NCBI RefSeq assembly: GCF_039542905.1
Contig: NZ_BAABIS010000001.1
Location: 1,302,001-1,366,000, forward strand
Length of the DNA: 64,000 bases
Source: Kitasatospora terrestris
GTDB taxonomy: Bacteria > Actinomycetota > Actinomycetes > Streptomycetales > Streptomycetaceae
Direction: 5' to 3'
Shown here one piece after another: positions 25,770-35,547 of this stretch (position 1 is the first letter of the stretch; every line of letters starts with the position of its first letter). The translations under genes and the position numbers were made by a program. The notes under the pieces were generated by a model, which was given only the letters and a program-made list of their open reading frames with translations, was not told the DNA's origin and did no database searches.

Positions 25770-27680
25770 TCAGAGGAAGCAGTGGTCGTCGAGTGCCGGA
25801 CCGCTGTCCGTTCCGGGCGCCCACTGGCCGCGGGCCGCGCGCCAGACACGCTGCTCGTCGGAGTCGGCCACCGCGGCTGCCAGTTGCTCGGCCTGCCGGA
25901 GGCCGGACAGGCTCGGCGCGGGAGAGGCCTGGTAGCCGCCGAAGCGGGCCACCGGGCTCCACGACGGCACCACGGCGGGCAACTCGGCGGCAAGGCCCTC
26001 GTGTTCCTGGGCGCCGTACACGATGCGGCCGCCGACCACGGTGAGCACCGACTCGATGTGCGGGATGTCCGCCTCGGGAACGGTGAAGTAGTCGGCGCTG
26101 AGCACCGTGAGGTCGGCGTAGGAACCCACCGTCAGACGGCCCTTGACCTCGTCCTCACCGGTGAGCCGGGCCCCGCCCAGGGTGTACAGCTCGAGCGCCT
26201 CCTCGCGGCTCAACCGGTTGGCGGCCGGGCGGAGCGCACGGCCGCTGACGCTCCGTCCGGAGACCAGCCAGTGCAGGGCCACCCACGGGTTGTAGGACGA
26301 GACCCGGGTGGCGTCGGTGCCGGCGCCCACGGTCAGGCCGCGTTCCAGCATCGCCCGCAGCGGCGGCGCTCCGGCGGCCGCGGTCGCGCCGTGACGCCGG
26401 ACGAACGCCTCGCCCTGGAAGGACATCCGGTTCTGCACCGAGACGGCGCCGCCGAGCGCCGCGATCCGGTCCAGGCTCGCGGCGGAGACCGTCTCGGCGT
26501 GGTCGAAGAGCCAGCGGTTCCCGCCGGGAAAGAGGCCCTCGGCGGCCAACCGCTCGAAGACCACGAGGTCGCGGCGGATCGTCTCGTCGTAGCTCGCGTG
26601 CAGGCGGAAGCCCCAGTCGTGCTCCATCAGCAGACGTACCGCCTGTTCGAAGCCGGCCTCGTAGGGGCCGAGTTCGGGGCGTGGTTCGGAGAAGTTCTCG
26701 AAGTCGGCGGCGGCCCAGGTGAGGTTCTCCCCGGCCCCGTTGAGCCGTAGCCACTCGTCCCCGTCGCCGGGGCGGACGGTCTCCACCCAGCGCCGCAGGT
26801 CGTCCAGCTCCTGCCCGGCGGTCTGCGGGAAGAGGTGGTAGGCGATCCGGAGCGTCAACTGGCCTTCTTTAGCAAGCTCCATGACGGTGCCGTAGTTCTC
26901 CGGGAAGCTCTGGAAGCCGCCCGCCGCGTCGATCGCGGAGGTGAGCCCGAAACGGTTGAGCTCGCGCAGGAAGTGCCGGGTGGAGGCGGCCTTGTCGGCG
27001 TCGTCCAGGGTCGGCGCCTTGGCCAGCGTGGAGTACAGCAGCAGGGCGCCCGGGGCGGCCAGCAGCAGGCCCGTCGGCTCGCCGTCGTGAGCGCGCACGA
27101 TCTGCCCGCCGGCGGGGTCGGGGGTGTCGCGGGTGAAGCCCGCCGCCTTCAGTGCCGCCCGGTTGAGCAGCGCCGACTGGTACAGGTGCAGCACGAACAC
27201 CGGGGTGTCGGGGGCGGCGGCGTTGAGCTCGGCGAGGGTGGGCAGTCGGCGCTCGGCGAACTGGTCGGCGGACCATCCCCCCACCACCCGGACCCACTGG
27301 CCCGGCGGGGTCCGCTCGGCCTGGGCGCGCAGCATGGCCAGCGCCCGGCGGAGCGTCGGTACGCCGTCCCAGCGCAGTTCCAGCACGTAGTTGAGGCCGC
27401 CCCGGATGACGTGCAGGTGCGAGTCGTTGAGGCCGGGGACGGCGCGTCGGCCGAGCGCGTCGACCACCCGGGTTCGCGGGCCGACCTGCGGCAGGACGTC
27501 GGCGTCGTCGCCGACGGCGGTGATCAGGCCGGCGCGGACGGCGACCGCGCTCGCCCGGGGGCGCAGCGGGTCGCCCGTGTACACCTTGGCGTTGCGCACG
27601 ACCAGGTCGGCAGCGTGGTCGAGGGAGCGGTCGGAGGTCGTCGGGCCGGGGCGGATCCCGGCGACGGGCATGCTGGACAT
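25770..27680 (-). CDS. amidohydrolase family 3 protein, YtcJ-like
   Basis: 636 residues from ATG 27680, with an AAAGGCGAG site; the frame extends far upstream in antisense to another gene and is not used there. Features: the metal-binding NDSHLHV motif at about residue 86, GGWSADQFAERR, LFDHAETVSAASLDRIAALG, and near the end TVGSYADLTVLSADYF, all typical of YtcJ-like metal-dependent amidohydrolases. The substrate is unknown. It lies 38 bases downstream of an alpha/beta hydrolase and is probably co-transcribed with it. Confidence 0.88.
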   Translation of the reverse strand: MSSMPVAGIRPGPTTSDRSLDHAADLVVRNAKVYTGDPLRPRASAVAVRAGLITAVGDDADVLPQVGPRTRVVDALGRRAVPGLNDSHLHVIRGGLNYVLELRWDGVPTLRRALAMLRAQAERTPPGQWVRVVGGWSADQFAERRLPTLAELNAAAPDTPVFVLHLYQSALLNRAALKAAGFTRDTPDPAGGQIVRAHDGEPTGLLLAAPGALLLYSTLAKAPTLDDADKAASTRHFLRELNRFGLTSAIDAAGGFQSFPENYGTVMELAKEGQLTLRIAYHLFPQTAGQELDDLRRWVETVRPGDGDEWLRLNGAGENLTWAAADFENFSEPRPELGPYEAGFEQAVRLLMEHDWGFRLHASYDETIRRDLVVFERLAAEGLFPGGNRWLFDHAETVSAASLDRIAALGGAVSVQNRMSFQGEAFVRRHGATAAAGAPPLRAMLERGLTVGAGTDATRVSSYNPWVALHWLVSGRSVSGRALRPAANRLSREEALELYTLGGARLTGEDEVKGRLTVGSYADLTVLSADYFTVPEADIPHIESVLTVVGGRIVYGAQEHEGLAAELPAVVPSWSPVARFGGYQASPAPSLSGLRQAEQLAAAVADSDEQRVWRAARGQWAPGTDSGPALDDHCFL

Positions 27681-27718
27681 GCGTTCTCGCCTTTCGGAAG
27701 TGCGGGGGAAGCGGTAGG

Positions 27719-28552
27719 TCACTCGCCGATGAAGGCGAGCAGTTCGTCGTTGACCTCGGTGGCGTGGGTCCAGATGAGGCCGTGCGGGGCGCCTTCGAGG
27801 ACCACCAGGCGAGCGCCGGCGATGGCCTCGGAGAGCGGAACGGCGGTCGAGCGCAGTGGCAGGGTGCGGTCGGCGTCGCCGTGGATGATCAGGACGGGGA
27901 CGTCGATCTTCGGAAGGTCTGCGCGGACATCGGTGAGCCAGGCCGGGACGCGGTCCACCGTTGCCCTGCCGGACGCCGAAACACCGGCGTTCCAGCTGTA
28001 CTGGGCGAGCTGGTCGCTGACCCGGTCGCCGCCGAGCACGTCCACGTCGTAGAAGTCGGCGAGGAAGTCGGCGATGGGGGCCGGGCGGTCGGCGTGGACG
28101 GCGTTCCGGACCTCCTGGAGGACGACGCCGCCAGAACCGTCCGGGTCGTGCTCGGTGCTCAGCGGGAACGGTGGTACCGCGCCGAGCATCACGGCCTTGG
28201 CGACGCGCGCCGAGCCGTAGGCGCTGAGGTAGCAGGTCACCTCGCCGCTGCCCGTCGAGAAGCCGACCAGCACGGCGTCGCGCAGGTCGAGGTGGGTGAG
28301 CACGGCATCGAGGTCGGCCGAGAAGGTGTCGTAGTCGTAGCCGGAGGACGGTTTGTCGGAGGCGCCGAAGCCGCGGCGGTCGTAGGTGATCACGCGGTGT
28401 CCGGCGGCCAGCAGTGCGGCTTCCTGTTTCTCCCAGGACGCGCCGTTGAGCGGCCAGCCGTGGATGAGTACGACGGGACGGCCGGTGCCGTGGTCCTCGT
28501 AGTACAGGTTGACGGTGCCGGAACTCTCCCCGTCGACGGGAAGGAAGGGCAT
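27719..28552 (-). CDS. alpha/beta hydrolase, non-heme chloroperoxidase-like
   Basis: 277 residues. VVLIHGWPLNG gives the oxyanion hole, [12 protein letters not shown] the following strand, VGFSTGSGEV the nucleophile elbow (Ser at about 97), IIHGDADRTLP the acid residue, and GAPHGLIW the catalytic His. This group is annotated as cofactor-free haloperoxidases or esterases. It is a close paralogue of the hydrolase at 30554; the two flank the FMN reductase/LLM pair. Confidence 0.9.
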   Translation of the reverse strand: MPFLPVDGESSGTVNLYYEDHGTGRPVVLIHGWPLNGASWEKQEAALLAAGHRVITYDRRGFGASDKPSSGYDYDTFSADLDAVLTHLDLRDAVLVGFSTGSGEVTCYLSAYGSARVAKAVMLGAVPPFPLSTEHDPDGSGGVVLQEVRNAVHADRPAPIADFLADFYDVDVLGGDRVSDQLAQYSWNAGVSASGRATVDRVPAWLTDVRADLPKIDVPVLIIHGDADRTLPLRSTAVPLSEAIAGARLVVLEGAPHGLIWTHATEVNDELLAFIGE

Positions 28553-28619
28553 GGTCGCACTCCGTGCAGGTGTGGTCGTGCCGGCGTCGGCGGCCGACGT
28601 GACTCGGGGGCGACGGTTC

Positions 28620-28662
28620 GGGGGCCGGTGCGACGGGTTTCCGCCGCACCGCGCCGGCCCCC
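28620..28662 (-). terminator. hairpin after the FMN reductase gene
   Basis: GGGGGCCGG and CCGGCCCCC form a 9-base stem enclosing a second inverted repeat (GGTGCG / CGCACC). It lies between the end of the FMN reductase gene and the start of the next reverse gene. Confidence 0.65.
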
Positions 28663-28689
28663 TCCGGTCGGTCGTGGAAGGGAGCAGCC

Positions 28690-29304
28690 TCAGTCGAAGC
28701 GCAGGTCCGCGAGGTACTGTTCGAGGGCGGTGACGTCGTCCGCGGGATCGACCTGGGCCGGACGGTCCGCCATGAGCGCGGCCAGCTCGCCGCCCGCCCG
28801 ACGGATCCGGGCGGTCAGTCCGTCGGTGTGCTCGTCTCCCCCGGCGCCCCAGTCGGCGGACGCCGCGTACACCGCGGTGGGAACGACGACGGCGCGCAGG
28901 TACGCGAAGAGCGGTCGCACGGCGTGTTCGAGGACGAGGGAGTGGCGCGCGGTGCCCCCGGTGGCCGCGGCCAGGACCGGCTTGCCCGCGAGGGCGTTCG
29001 GATCGATCACGTCGAAGAAGGACTTGAACAGCCCGCTGTAGGAGGCCGTGAACACCGGGGTGACGACGACCAGGCCGTCGGCTCCGGTCACCGCGCCGAT
29101 CGCAGCGGCCAGGCGCGGTGCCGGGAAACCGGTCACGAGGTGGTTGGCGATGTCTCCGGCGAGAGCGCGCAACTCCACGACCTCGGCCGTCACGTCTGAG
29201 CCCCGGACGGCGAGTTCGTCGCGGACCGACTCGGCCAGGCGGTCCGCGAGCAGGCGGGTGGACGAAGGGGAGCTCAGCCCCGCGGAGACGGCGACCAGCC
29301 TCAC
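28690..29304 (-). CDS. NADPH-dependent FMN reductase
   Basis: 204 residues. The flavodoxin-like fold is shown by an N-terminal LVAVSAGLSSPSSTRLLADR phosphate-binding loop and VVVTPVFTASYSGLFKSFFD, with GTARHSLVLEHAVRPLF further on; this matches the CE1759-type FMN reductases. It supplies reduced FMN and its GTG start overlaps the stop of the LLM oxidoreductase, a classical two-component flavin system. A second FMN reductase of the same type lies at 35548. Confidence 0.9.
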   Translation of the reverse strand: MRLVAVSAGLSSPSSTRLLADRLAESVRDELAVRGSDVTAEVVELRALAGDIANHLVTGFPAPRLAAAIGAVTGADGLVVVTPVFTASYSGLFKSFFDVIDPNALAGKPVLAAATGGTARHSLVLEHAVRPLFAYLRAVVVPTAVYAASADWGAGGDEHTDGLTARIRRAGGELAALMADRPAQVDPADDVTALEQYLADLRFD

Positions 29305-30398
29305 GGGGCGGCCACCCCCTGCGGGGCCGCGGCGGCCGCGACCCGCGCCGCGTGCGTCGGGGCGTCCGGTACGTTCGCCGGGCGGCCGAGGGCGAACTCC
29401 CTGCGCAGCACGGGGACGACCTCCTCACCGAGGATGTCGAGCTGCTCCAGGACGGTCTTGAGGGGCAGCCCCGCGTGGTCCATCAGGAAGAGCTGGCGCT
29501 GGTAGTCGCCCACGGTCTCCCGGAAGGACAGGGTCCGTTCGATGACCTGCTGGGGAGAACCCACGGTCAACGGGGTCTGCTCGGTGAAGTCCTCCAGCGA
29601 CGGGCCGTGGCCGTAGACCGGCGCGTTGTCGAAGTAGGGACGGAACTCCCGGACCGCGTCCTGCGAGTTCCTCCGCATGAAGACCTGGCCGCCGAGTCCC
29701 ACGATGGCGTCTTCCGGGCGGCCGTGACCGTGGTGGGCGTACCGGCGCCGGTACAGCTGCACCATGCGCCTGGTGTGGTCGCTGGGCCAGAAGATGTTGT
29801 TGTGGAAGAAGCCGTCGCCGTAGTACGCGGCCTGTTCGGCGATCTCCGGCGACCTGATGGATCCGTGCCAGACGAAGGGCGCGACGCCGTCCAGCGGGCG
29901 CGGTGTCGAGGTGAAGGCCTGCAGCGGCGTGCGGAACCTGCCCTCCCAGTCCACGACGTCCTCGCGCCACAAACGGCGCAGCAGCGCGTAGTTCTCCCTG
30001 GCGAGGTCGATGCCCTGGCGGATGTCCTGCCCGAACCAGGGGTACACCGGCCCGGTGTTGCCCCGCCCCAGCATGAGGTCGACCCGGCCGTCGGCCAGGT
30101 GCTGGAGCATCGCGTAGTCCTCCGCGATCTTCACCGGGTCGTTGGTGGTGATCAGGGTCGTGGCGGTGGAGAGGACCAGTTTCTCGGTGCGGGCCGCGAT
30201 GTAGCCGAGCATGGTGGTCGGGGAGGAGGGCACGAACGGCGGGTTGTGGTGCTCGCCGGTGGCGAAGACGTCCAGGCCCACCTCCTCGGCCTTGAGGGCG
30301 ATGGCGACCATCGCCTTGATGCGCTCGTGCTCGGTCGGAACACGGTCGTCGGTGGGGTCGGGTGTCACGTCCCCGACGGTGAAGATGCCGAACTGCAT
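29301..30398 (-). CDS. LLM class flavin-dependent oxidoreductase
   Basis: 365 residues with a luciferase-like TIM barrel: FGIFTVGD at the N-terminus, DVFATGEHHNPPFVPS, EDYAMLQHLADGRVDLMLGR and FVWHGSIRSPEIAEQAA. These proteins use FMNH2 or F420. Coupling to an FMN reductase by a GTGA overlap suggests an FMNH2-dependent monooxygenase. Substrate unknown. A perfect 16-base hairpin upstream isolates it from the hydrolase gene at 30554. Confidence 0.92.
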   Translation of the reverse strand: MQFGIFTVGDVTPDPTDDRVPTEHERIKAMVAIALKAEEVGLDVFATGEHHNPPFVPSSPTTMLGYIAARTEKLVLSTATTLITTNDPVKIAEDYAMLQHLADGRVDLMLGRGNTGPVYPWFGQDIRQGIDLARENYALLRRLWREDVVDWEGRFRTPLQAFTSTPRPLDGVAPFVWHGSIRSPEIAEQAAYYGDGFFHNNIFWPSDHTRRMVQLYRRRYAHHGHGRPEDAIVGLGGQVFMRRNSQDAVREFRPYFDNAPVYGHGPSLEDFTEQTPLTVGSPQQVIERTLSFRETVGDYQRQLFLMDHAGLPLKTVLEQLDILGEEVVPVLRREFALGRPANVPDAPTHAARVAAAAAPQGVAAP

Positions 30399-30484
30399 GC
30401 TGCTTCTGCTCTCCTGTACCTGTGTGGGTGCTGTGATCGCGGGCCTCGGAGCCGGAGCGCGCCCGGTCGTCGGTGCGGCATCGG

Positions 30485-30520
30485 CGCCCGCGGCAGCCGG
30501 TGGTCCGGCTGCCGCGGGCG
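30485..30520 (-). terminator. very strong hairpin between alpha/beta hydrolase and LLM genes
   Basis: A perfect 16-base inverted repeat (CGCCCGCGGCAGCCGG / CCGGCTGCCGCGGGCG) with loop TGGT lies just downstream of the hydrolase gene that ends at 30554 on the reverse strand. Confidence 0.9.
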
Positions 30521-30553
30521 GGGCTCACTCCGGGTGGGCCGGCGGGAGGTGCC

Positions 30554-31642
<1,089 letters not shown>

Positions 31643-31938
31643 ATGATCACCGTTGTGGAATCAGCGCTGTGGTCAGGTGATGCCGAAGGTCCTGCGGCTG
31701 GTGTCCTCCGCCTTGTGCCGGCTCAGGTGCCGCATGTGTGGTCGTCGAGCGCCCGGACGGCGCCACCGACAGCGGACGCTTCTTCGCGTTTCGGCTCGCG
31801 GGGAGCCTCGAAGCCGTCGAGTTCGAGTGCCGGCCGGCCGGTCGATCGCCGTACGTCGTCTCGGACGAGTACTCATGGATGCAAGTCGACAATCCGGTTG
31901 CGGCAGCCGAGGCCGTGCTGAGCCTGCTCCGTACGTAG
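31643..31938 (+). pseudogene. small hypothetical gene with an apparent frameshift
   Basis: From ATG 31643 a frame reads MITVVESALWSGDAEGPAAG through about 32 residues. Near 31738 the protein-like signal moves to another frame that continues VERPDGATDSGRFFAFRLAG and EYSWMQVDNPVAAAEAVLSL to a TAG at 31938. Joined, they give about 98 residues with good codon bias throughout. No family recognised. Either a recent pseudogene or a base error. Confidence 0.5.
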
Positions 31939-32445
31939 TCGTCGGTGACGGAGATTCCGTCCGGCCGGGCAGTTGGAGCTCAGTCCCGCAGCGGGACCCC
32001 CAGCGCTGCCACCACTTGGAGATCGGGCAGAGCGCCAATGGAGTCAGGGCACTGAGCACCACGTCCGCCGACAGCTCGGTCGTGCGCTGCGCGTGGTCCT
32101 CGTCGTCAAGAACGCGCCGGTCTCGTGGCTCTCCTCACGAGGCTGAGCTGTGGCTCGGCTTCCGTGCTCTGCGCACGGTGACTGACGATCCGGCGGTCCA
32201 GTTGACGCCGAGGAGCTGCCCGGAATTCGCCGGCGTCCGGGCCGCGGTGGCCGCTGGCGCGGGGCCGTTGACGATCTGGTGCCCCGCTTGGAGGTGCGGG
32301 TCTTTCCGTCGATCACCGGTGTCTCGACGCTGTCGGTCGACCTGGGCGCCGAGTCGGTGAAGGTGAGGGTCAAGTCCGCCTCGAGGCAGAACAGTTGCCC
32401 GGGGCAAAAGGGGCTGGTCGGCCGGCCGGCCTACTGATCAACGAC

Positions 32446-32459
32446 CCTCACGCGTGAGG
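32446..32459. promoter_or_regulatory. 14-base perfect palindrome
   Basis: CCTCACGCGTGAGG is fully self-complementary. It could be an operator for a dimeric regulator but has no adjacent gene start. Confidence 0.3.
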
Positions 32460-32537
32460 ATCGGGCGGCTCGTGGCGCATCGGCAGCTGCTCGTACAGCG
32501 TCCACCGCCGGTTCCTGTCTCACCCGGAGGCGCCCGC

Positions 32538-32678
32538 GGCGGCGCGATGCGCCGGCCTTCGGCCGTCCTGGCCAGTCCGACCCGCCCTGGACCTGACCGG
32601 CTGGCTGGCTGGCTGGCTACCGGGCGGTATCCCGCCTCGGACCGGTCCTCCCGTCCCGCGGGCGGCGCAATGCGCCGG
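32538..32678. repeat. pair of 18-base imperfect direct repeats with dyad symmetry
   Basis: GGCGGCGCGATGCGCCGG (32538-32555) and GGCGGCGCAATGCGCCGG (32661-32678) differ at one base. Each contains GGCGC(A/G)ATGCGCC symmetry able to form a short hairpin. They lie downstream of the reverse gene that ends at 32745 and may be terminator-like or leftovers of a small repeat family. Confidence 0.5.
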
Positions 32679-32744
32679 GGGTTCGTCATCATCGACCAAC
32701 GAGGCGAGGACGGCGGCTCGTTCGGGGGGACCGGTCCGGGGGGG

Positions 32745-33482
32745 TCAGAGCGTGCGGCGAACGCCTGCCTGGCGTTCCAGGTTACGGAGCTGGACCGCGA
32801 GGTCGCCCTCGACGGCGGCGTGGGCCGGGCCGCTGCGGCCGATGGGCAGGACCTCTTCGGTACGCATGTCCTCCAGCATCAGGGCGAAGGCCGTGTACAT
32901 CGCGACGAGCGCCACCAGGAGGCCCAGCGCGCCGGAGGTGCGGGTGAGCCATTCGGCGCCGGTGAGACCCGACAGGCCGGTTGCCGCCCAGCGGGGCAGG
33001 GAGACCAGCAGGACGAACCACAGCGCGCGCTTGGGCCGCGTCACCGCGGCCATCAGCGCCCCCAGGCACAGGAACGCCAGGTTGAAGACACCCAGCACCC
33101 GCAGACCGTCGGGCGCGCCGCTGAGCATGACGAGCGCGTACGCGAGCCAGCTGCCGGCGAAGGCGCCCATCAGTGTTGCTGCAATCACGTCGCGGGCGCC
33201 GAACGCCAGGACGCTCACCAGGAGTTGCAGCGCGAAAGCAGGCAGCACGCACAGGGCGACAGCGCGGCGTGCCTCGGCGTCGAAGACCCCGAGTTGCAGG
33301 CACGCCGTCATCGCGGAGGCGATGGCCACGGTGAAGAAACCCAGCGGCATCGGTGAGGCGATGGGGCGAAGGTTGATCCGGGTCATCGACCGGAGGTCGG
33401 GTTCGAATCTGTGCCTCCGGGGAGTCTCCGGTCGGCTGTCCGGCGCTTCGTCAGCGCCGTCGGCGGCGGTGGCTGTGTTCAT
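32745..33482 (-). CDS. GPR1/FUN34/YaaH family protein, acetate transporter-like
   Basis: 245 residues. A hydrophilic N-terminus of about 38 residues precedes the family signature NLRPIASPMPLGFF (compare NPAPLGL in SatP). Six hydrophobic helices follow up to about residue 205, then a short polar tail. SatP-type proteins move acetate or succinate with protons, but this copy is divergent, so a transport role is a family inference. It is a monocistronic reverse gene. Confidence 0.75.
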   Translation of the reverse strand: MNTATAADGADEAPDSRPETPRRHRFEPDLRSMTRINLRPIASPMPLGFFTVAIASAMTACLQLGVFDAEARRAVALCVLPAFALQLLVSVLAFGARDVIAATLMGAFAGSWLAYALVMLSGAPDGLRVLGVFNLAFLCLGALMAAVTRPKRALWFVLLVSLPRWAATGLSGLTGAEWLTRTSGALGLLVALVAMYTAFALMLEDMRTEEVLPIGRSGPAHAAVEGDLAVQLRNLERQAGVRRTL

Positions 33483-33588
33483 CGCGGTGATCTCTCGTTC
33501 GGGTTCCGGGGGGCGGGCTCGGGCGGAAGGCTCTGGGCGCGGCGATGGCGGTGTCCACCGACACGTCCGGGAGCCGACGGGTAGAAGG

Positions 33589-33627
33589 GTCCGGCCGCCC
33601 GGACGGGGGACGTCGGGGCGGCCGGAC
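33589..33627 (-). terminator. hairpin after the DoxX gene
   Basis: A perfect 12-base inverted repeat, GTCCGGCCGCCC / GGGCGGCCGGAC, lies within 45 bases downstream of the DoxX stop. Confidence 0.85.
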
Positions 33628-33632
33628 GGGGT

Positions 33633-34172
33633 TCATGCTGATCGTGCTCGGTGTCCGCTGCTGACCGAGGCCCGTGCCCCAGGGGAAGGCCGGTGCAGGA
33701 CGATCCGGGTGAGCAGGCCGGAGCCGAGCCCAGCGGCGAGTGCAAGGGCCGCCCACCACAGCGGGTACGGCGTCAAGCCGAAGGCCGCGTCGAGGGACCA
33801 ATCACCCGGGCCGGTCGCGGCCAGAGCCGTGGCGGCGCCGATGAGAACGAGCGGGTACTCGTACCCGTCGTTCTGCACCCAGAGGCCGTTGCGCCACTTC
33901 ACGGACAGAGCGACCGTCATGACCCCGATGGCACCGATCGCGGCGAGCGGGGTCAGGAGGCCGACTGCCAGCAGCAGACCGGAGCCGATCTGGCCGCCGC
34001 CCGCCGCCAGGGCGGTGAGGATTCCGCCACGGAAGCCGTCCGCCCGGAACTCCTCGGTGCCGCCGTCGAGGCCCTTGCCCCCCAGATGGAAGCTGACCTT
34101 CTGCACACCATGGCCCGCGATGAGCAGTCCCACCAGCAGACGCAGGATCAGAATGCCGGTGTTCATGGACAT
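33633..34172 (-). CDS. DoxX family membrane protein
   Basis: 179 residues. Four transmembrane helices; the first helix LILRLLVGLLIAGHGVQK followed by FHLGGKGLDGGTEEF is typical of DoxX/SURF4-like proteins. ATG 34172 overlaps the isochorismatase stop by one base, so translation is coupled. DoxX proteins are linked to redox or thiol-stress functions; the role here is not established. Confidence 0.9.
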   Translation of the reverse strand: MSMNTGILILRLLVGLLIAGHGVQKVSFHLGGKGLDGGTEEFRADGFRGGILTALAAGGGQIGSGLLLAVGLLTPLAAIGAIGVMTVALSVKWRNGLWVQNDGYEYPLVLIGAATALAATGPGDWSLDAAFGLTPYPLWWAALALAAGLGSGLLTRIVLHRPSPGARASVSSGHRARSA

Positions 34173-34834
34173 CAGCCGGCCGCGTGCGCGCCGATGACGC
34201 TCTGCGCGTACACGACGCCCAGGCCGTACGCGCCCGCGTGGGCCTTGACGATGTCCATGACCGCGCCGTATGTCTCCTGGCGCGCCCAGTCGCGCTGCAG
34301 CTCGAGAAGGACCTGGACCCAGGTCACCGGGACCGCGCCGGCGGCCACCATCCGCTGCAGCGCGTGCTCGTGGGCGGCCGGGCTGACGCCGCCGGAGGCG
34401 TCGGAGACGACGTACACCTCGTACCCCTGCGCCAGCGCCGACAGTGCGGGCAGCACCAGGCAGACCTCGGTCCACAGACCCGACAGGATGATCTTCCTGC
34501 GCCCGGTCGCCTTGACCGCCGCCACCAGCGCCTCGTCCTCCCAGGCGTTCATGGTCGTGCGGTCGACGACCGCGTGGCCGGGGAACACCTCGGCAAGCTG
34601 CGGAAGCAGGGGACCGGAGAACGACTCGGCGGCGACCGTGGTCAGGACGGTCGGCACGTCGAAGGCCCGAGCCGCCTTGGCCAGTCCCACGGTGCTGTTC
34701 ACGATCGCGGCGCGGTCACCGCTTCCGGTGCCGAAGAACATCTGCGGCTGGTGGTCCACGAAGAGCATGACCGCGTTGTCGGGCGTGAGGAGATCCGCAC
34801 TCGGAGCTGCCTGCACCTTGGTGATGTCGAACAT
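34172..34834 (-). CDS. isochorismatase family hydrolase
   Basis: 220 residues from ATG 34834, with an AAAGGG site. The core has NAVMLFVDHQPQMFF (catalytic Asp in a DxQ-like context), a Lys in VKATGRRKIILSGLWTEVC with the nucleophilic Cys in the TEVC motif. Many such proteins are nicotinamidase-like or of unknown specificity, close to the YcaC group. It forms an operon with the DoxX gene. Confidence 0.9.
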   Translation of the reverse strand: MFDITKVQAAPSADLLTPDNAVMLFVDHQPQMFFGTGSGDRAAIVNSTVGLAKAARAFDVPTVLTTVAAESFSGPLLPQLAEVFPGHAVVDRTTMNAWEDEALVAAVKATGRRKIILSGLWTEVCLVLPALSALAQGYEVYVVSDASGGVSPAAHEHALQRMVAAGAVPVTWVQVLLELQRDWARQETYGAVMDIVKAHAGAYGLGVVYAQSVIGAHAAG

Positions 34835-35275
34835 CGGGAACCCTTTCGGAGCTGTCGGTAGGACGCCGGCCGCCTGCGCGGCCGGGCACCTCCCGAAGCT
34901 ACGAGCGCACCGCCCGGCCGGGTTTCCCACGCGTGCCCACGAACCAGCACGACAGCGCACGGACGGTCAGCACGGCCTTCGCACGCTGCCGCGAGCCGGA
35001 CACCGCCCCGGCCGACCTGGCGCTCCGGCCGCCCGCCCCACCCCTGACCCACCACCACATGCCGACGGCCTCGAAACCGCGCACCCTGGCCCGAATCGGA
35101 ACGGGGCAGCCGGCCGGCTGCAGGCGGCGCGACGCAGGCGCAGTCGCACCCGCCGGGACGAGAACACCGCGCTGCGCACCGAACTCGACACCGTCCACGC
35201 AACCGCGGAGCCACTACGCCTGCGGGCGGAGCAGTGCGGTGTTGAGCCTTCCCCCGGGACGTGGACAGCGGGGTT
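34835..35275. other. intergenic region
   Basis: No supported gene. A forward frame around 35100-35240 has a coiled-coil-like stretch (RRDENTALRTELDTV) that could be the tail of a mobile-element protein, but it has no start and was not assigned. Confidence 0.4.
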
Positions 35276-35365
35276 TCATGCGGCGAGGGTGATCCCACGG
35301 GACGCCGCTGTCCGCTGTTCGAACTGGACGGGGCTGACGTAACCGAGCGCGGAGTAGAGCGAGCC
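35276..35365 (-). pseudogene. C-terminal remnant of an IS3 family transposase
   Basis: The last 29 codons of a reverse frame read LYSALGYVSPVQFEQ and end ITLAA, the typical C-terminal end of IS3-type DDE transposases (HSALGYxSPxxFE). Nothing upstream in this frame belongs to the family, so only the extreme 3' end remains. It sits immediately outside the RiPP cluster. Confidence 0.75.
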
Positions 35366-35547
35366 AGAGCAAGAGCGAGTTAGTGGCTTTCGTGACGTTT
35401 CTTGATCGGTCAATGAATCACCGCGGGCGGTGGAGAGAGTTGACACCGCGGGTACAGACTGCCTGCACAACGTGCCAGGGAAAGCTTCGGTCGCGGTCCT
35501 TCGTCCTCGTATCGGTCCTGATCGGTTCCGTCGGTGGCGTCGGGGCC

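Larger units (their letters stand above)
31939..32744. other. long gene-poor interval with short repeats
   Basis: 806 bases without a supported gene. It contains a perfect palindrome at 32446-32459, a pair of 18-base repeats that each form a small hairpin (32538-32555 and 32661-32678), a GGCCGGCCGGCC run near 32420 and four tandem GGCT units near 32600. It looks like decayed sequence downstream of the acetate-transporter-like gene. Confidence 0.5.

Noticed and set aside
35100..35240. forward coiled-coil-like frame near the IS3 remnant
   Set aside because: No start codon with a ribosome binding site and no family match; too short to support a feature.
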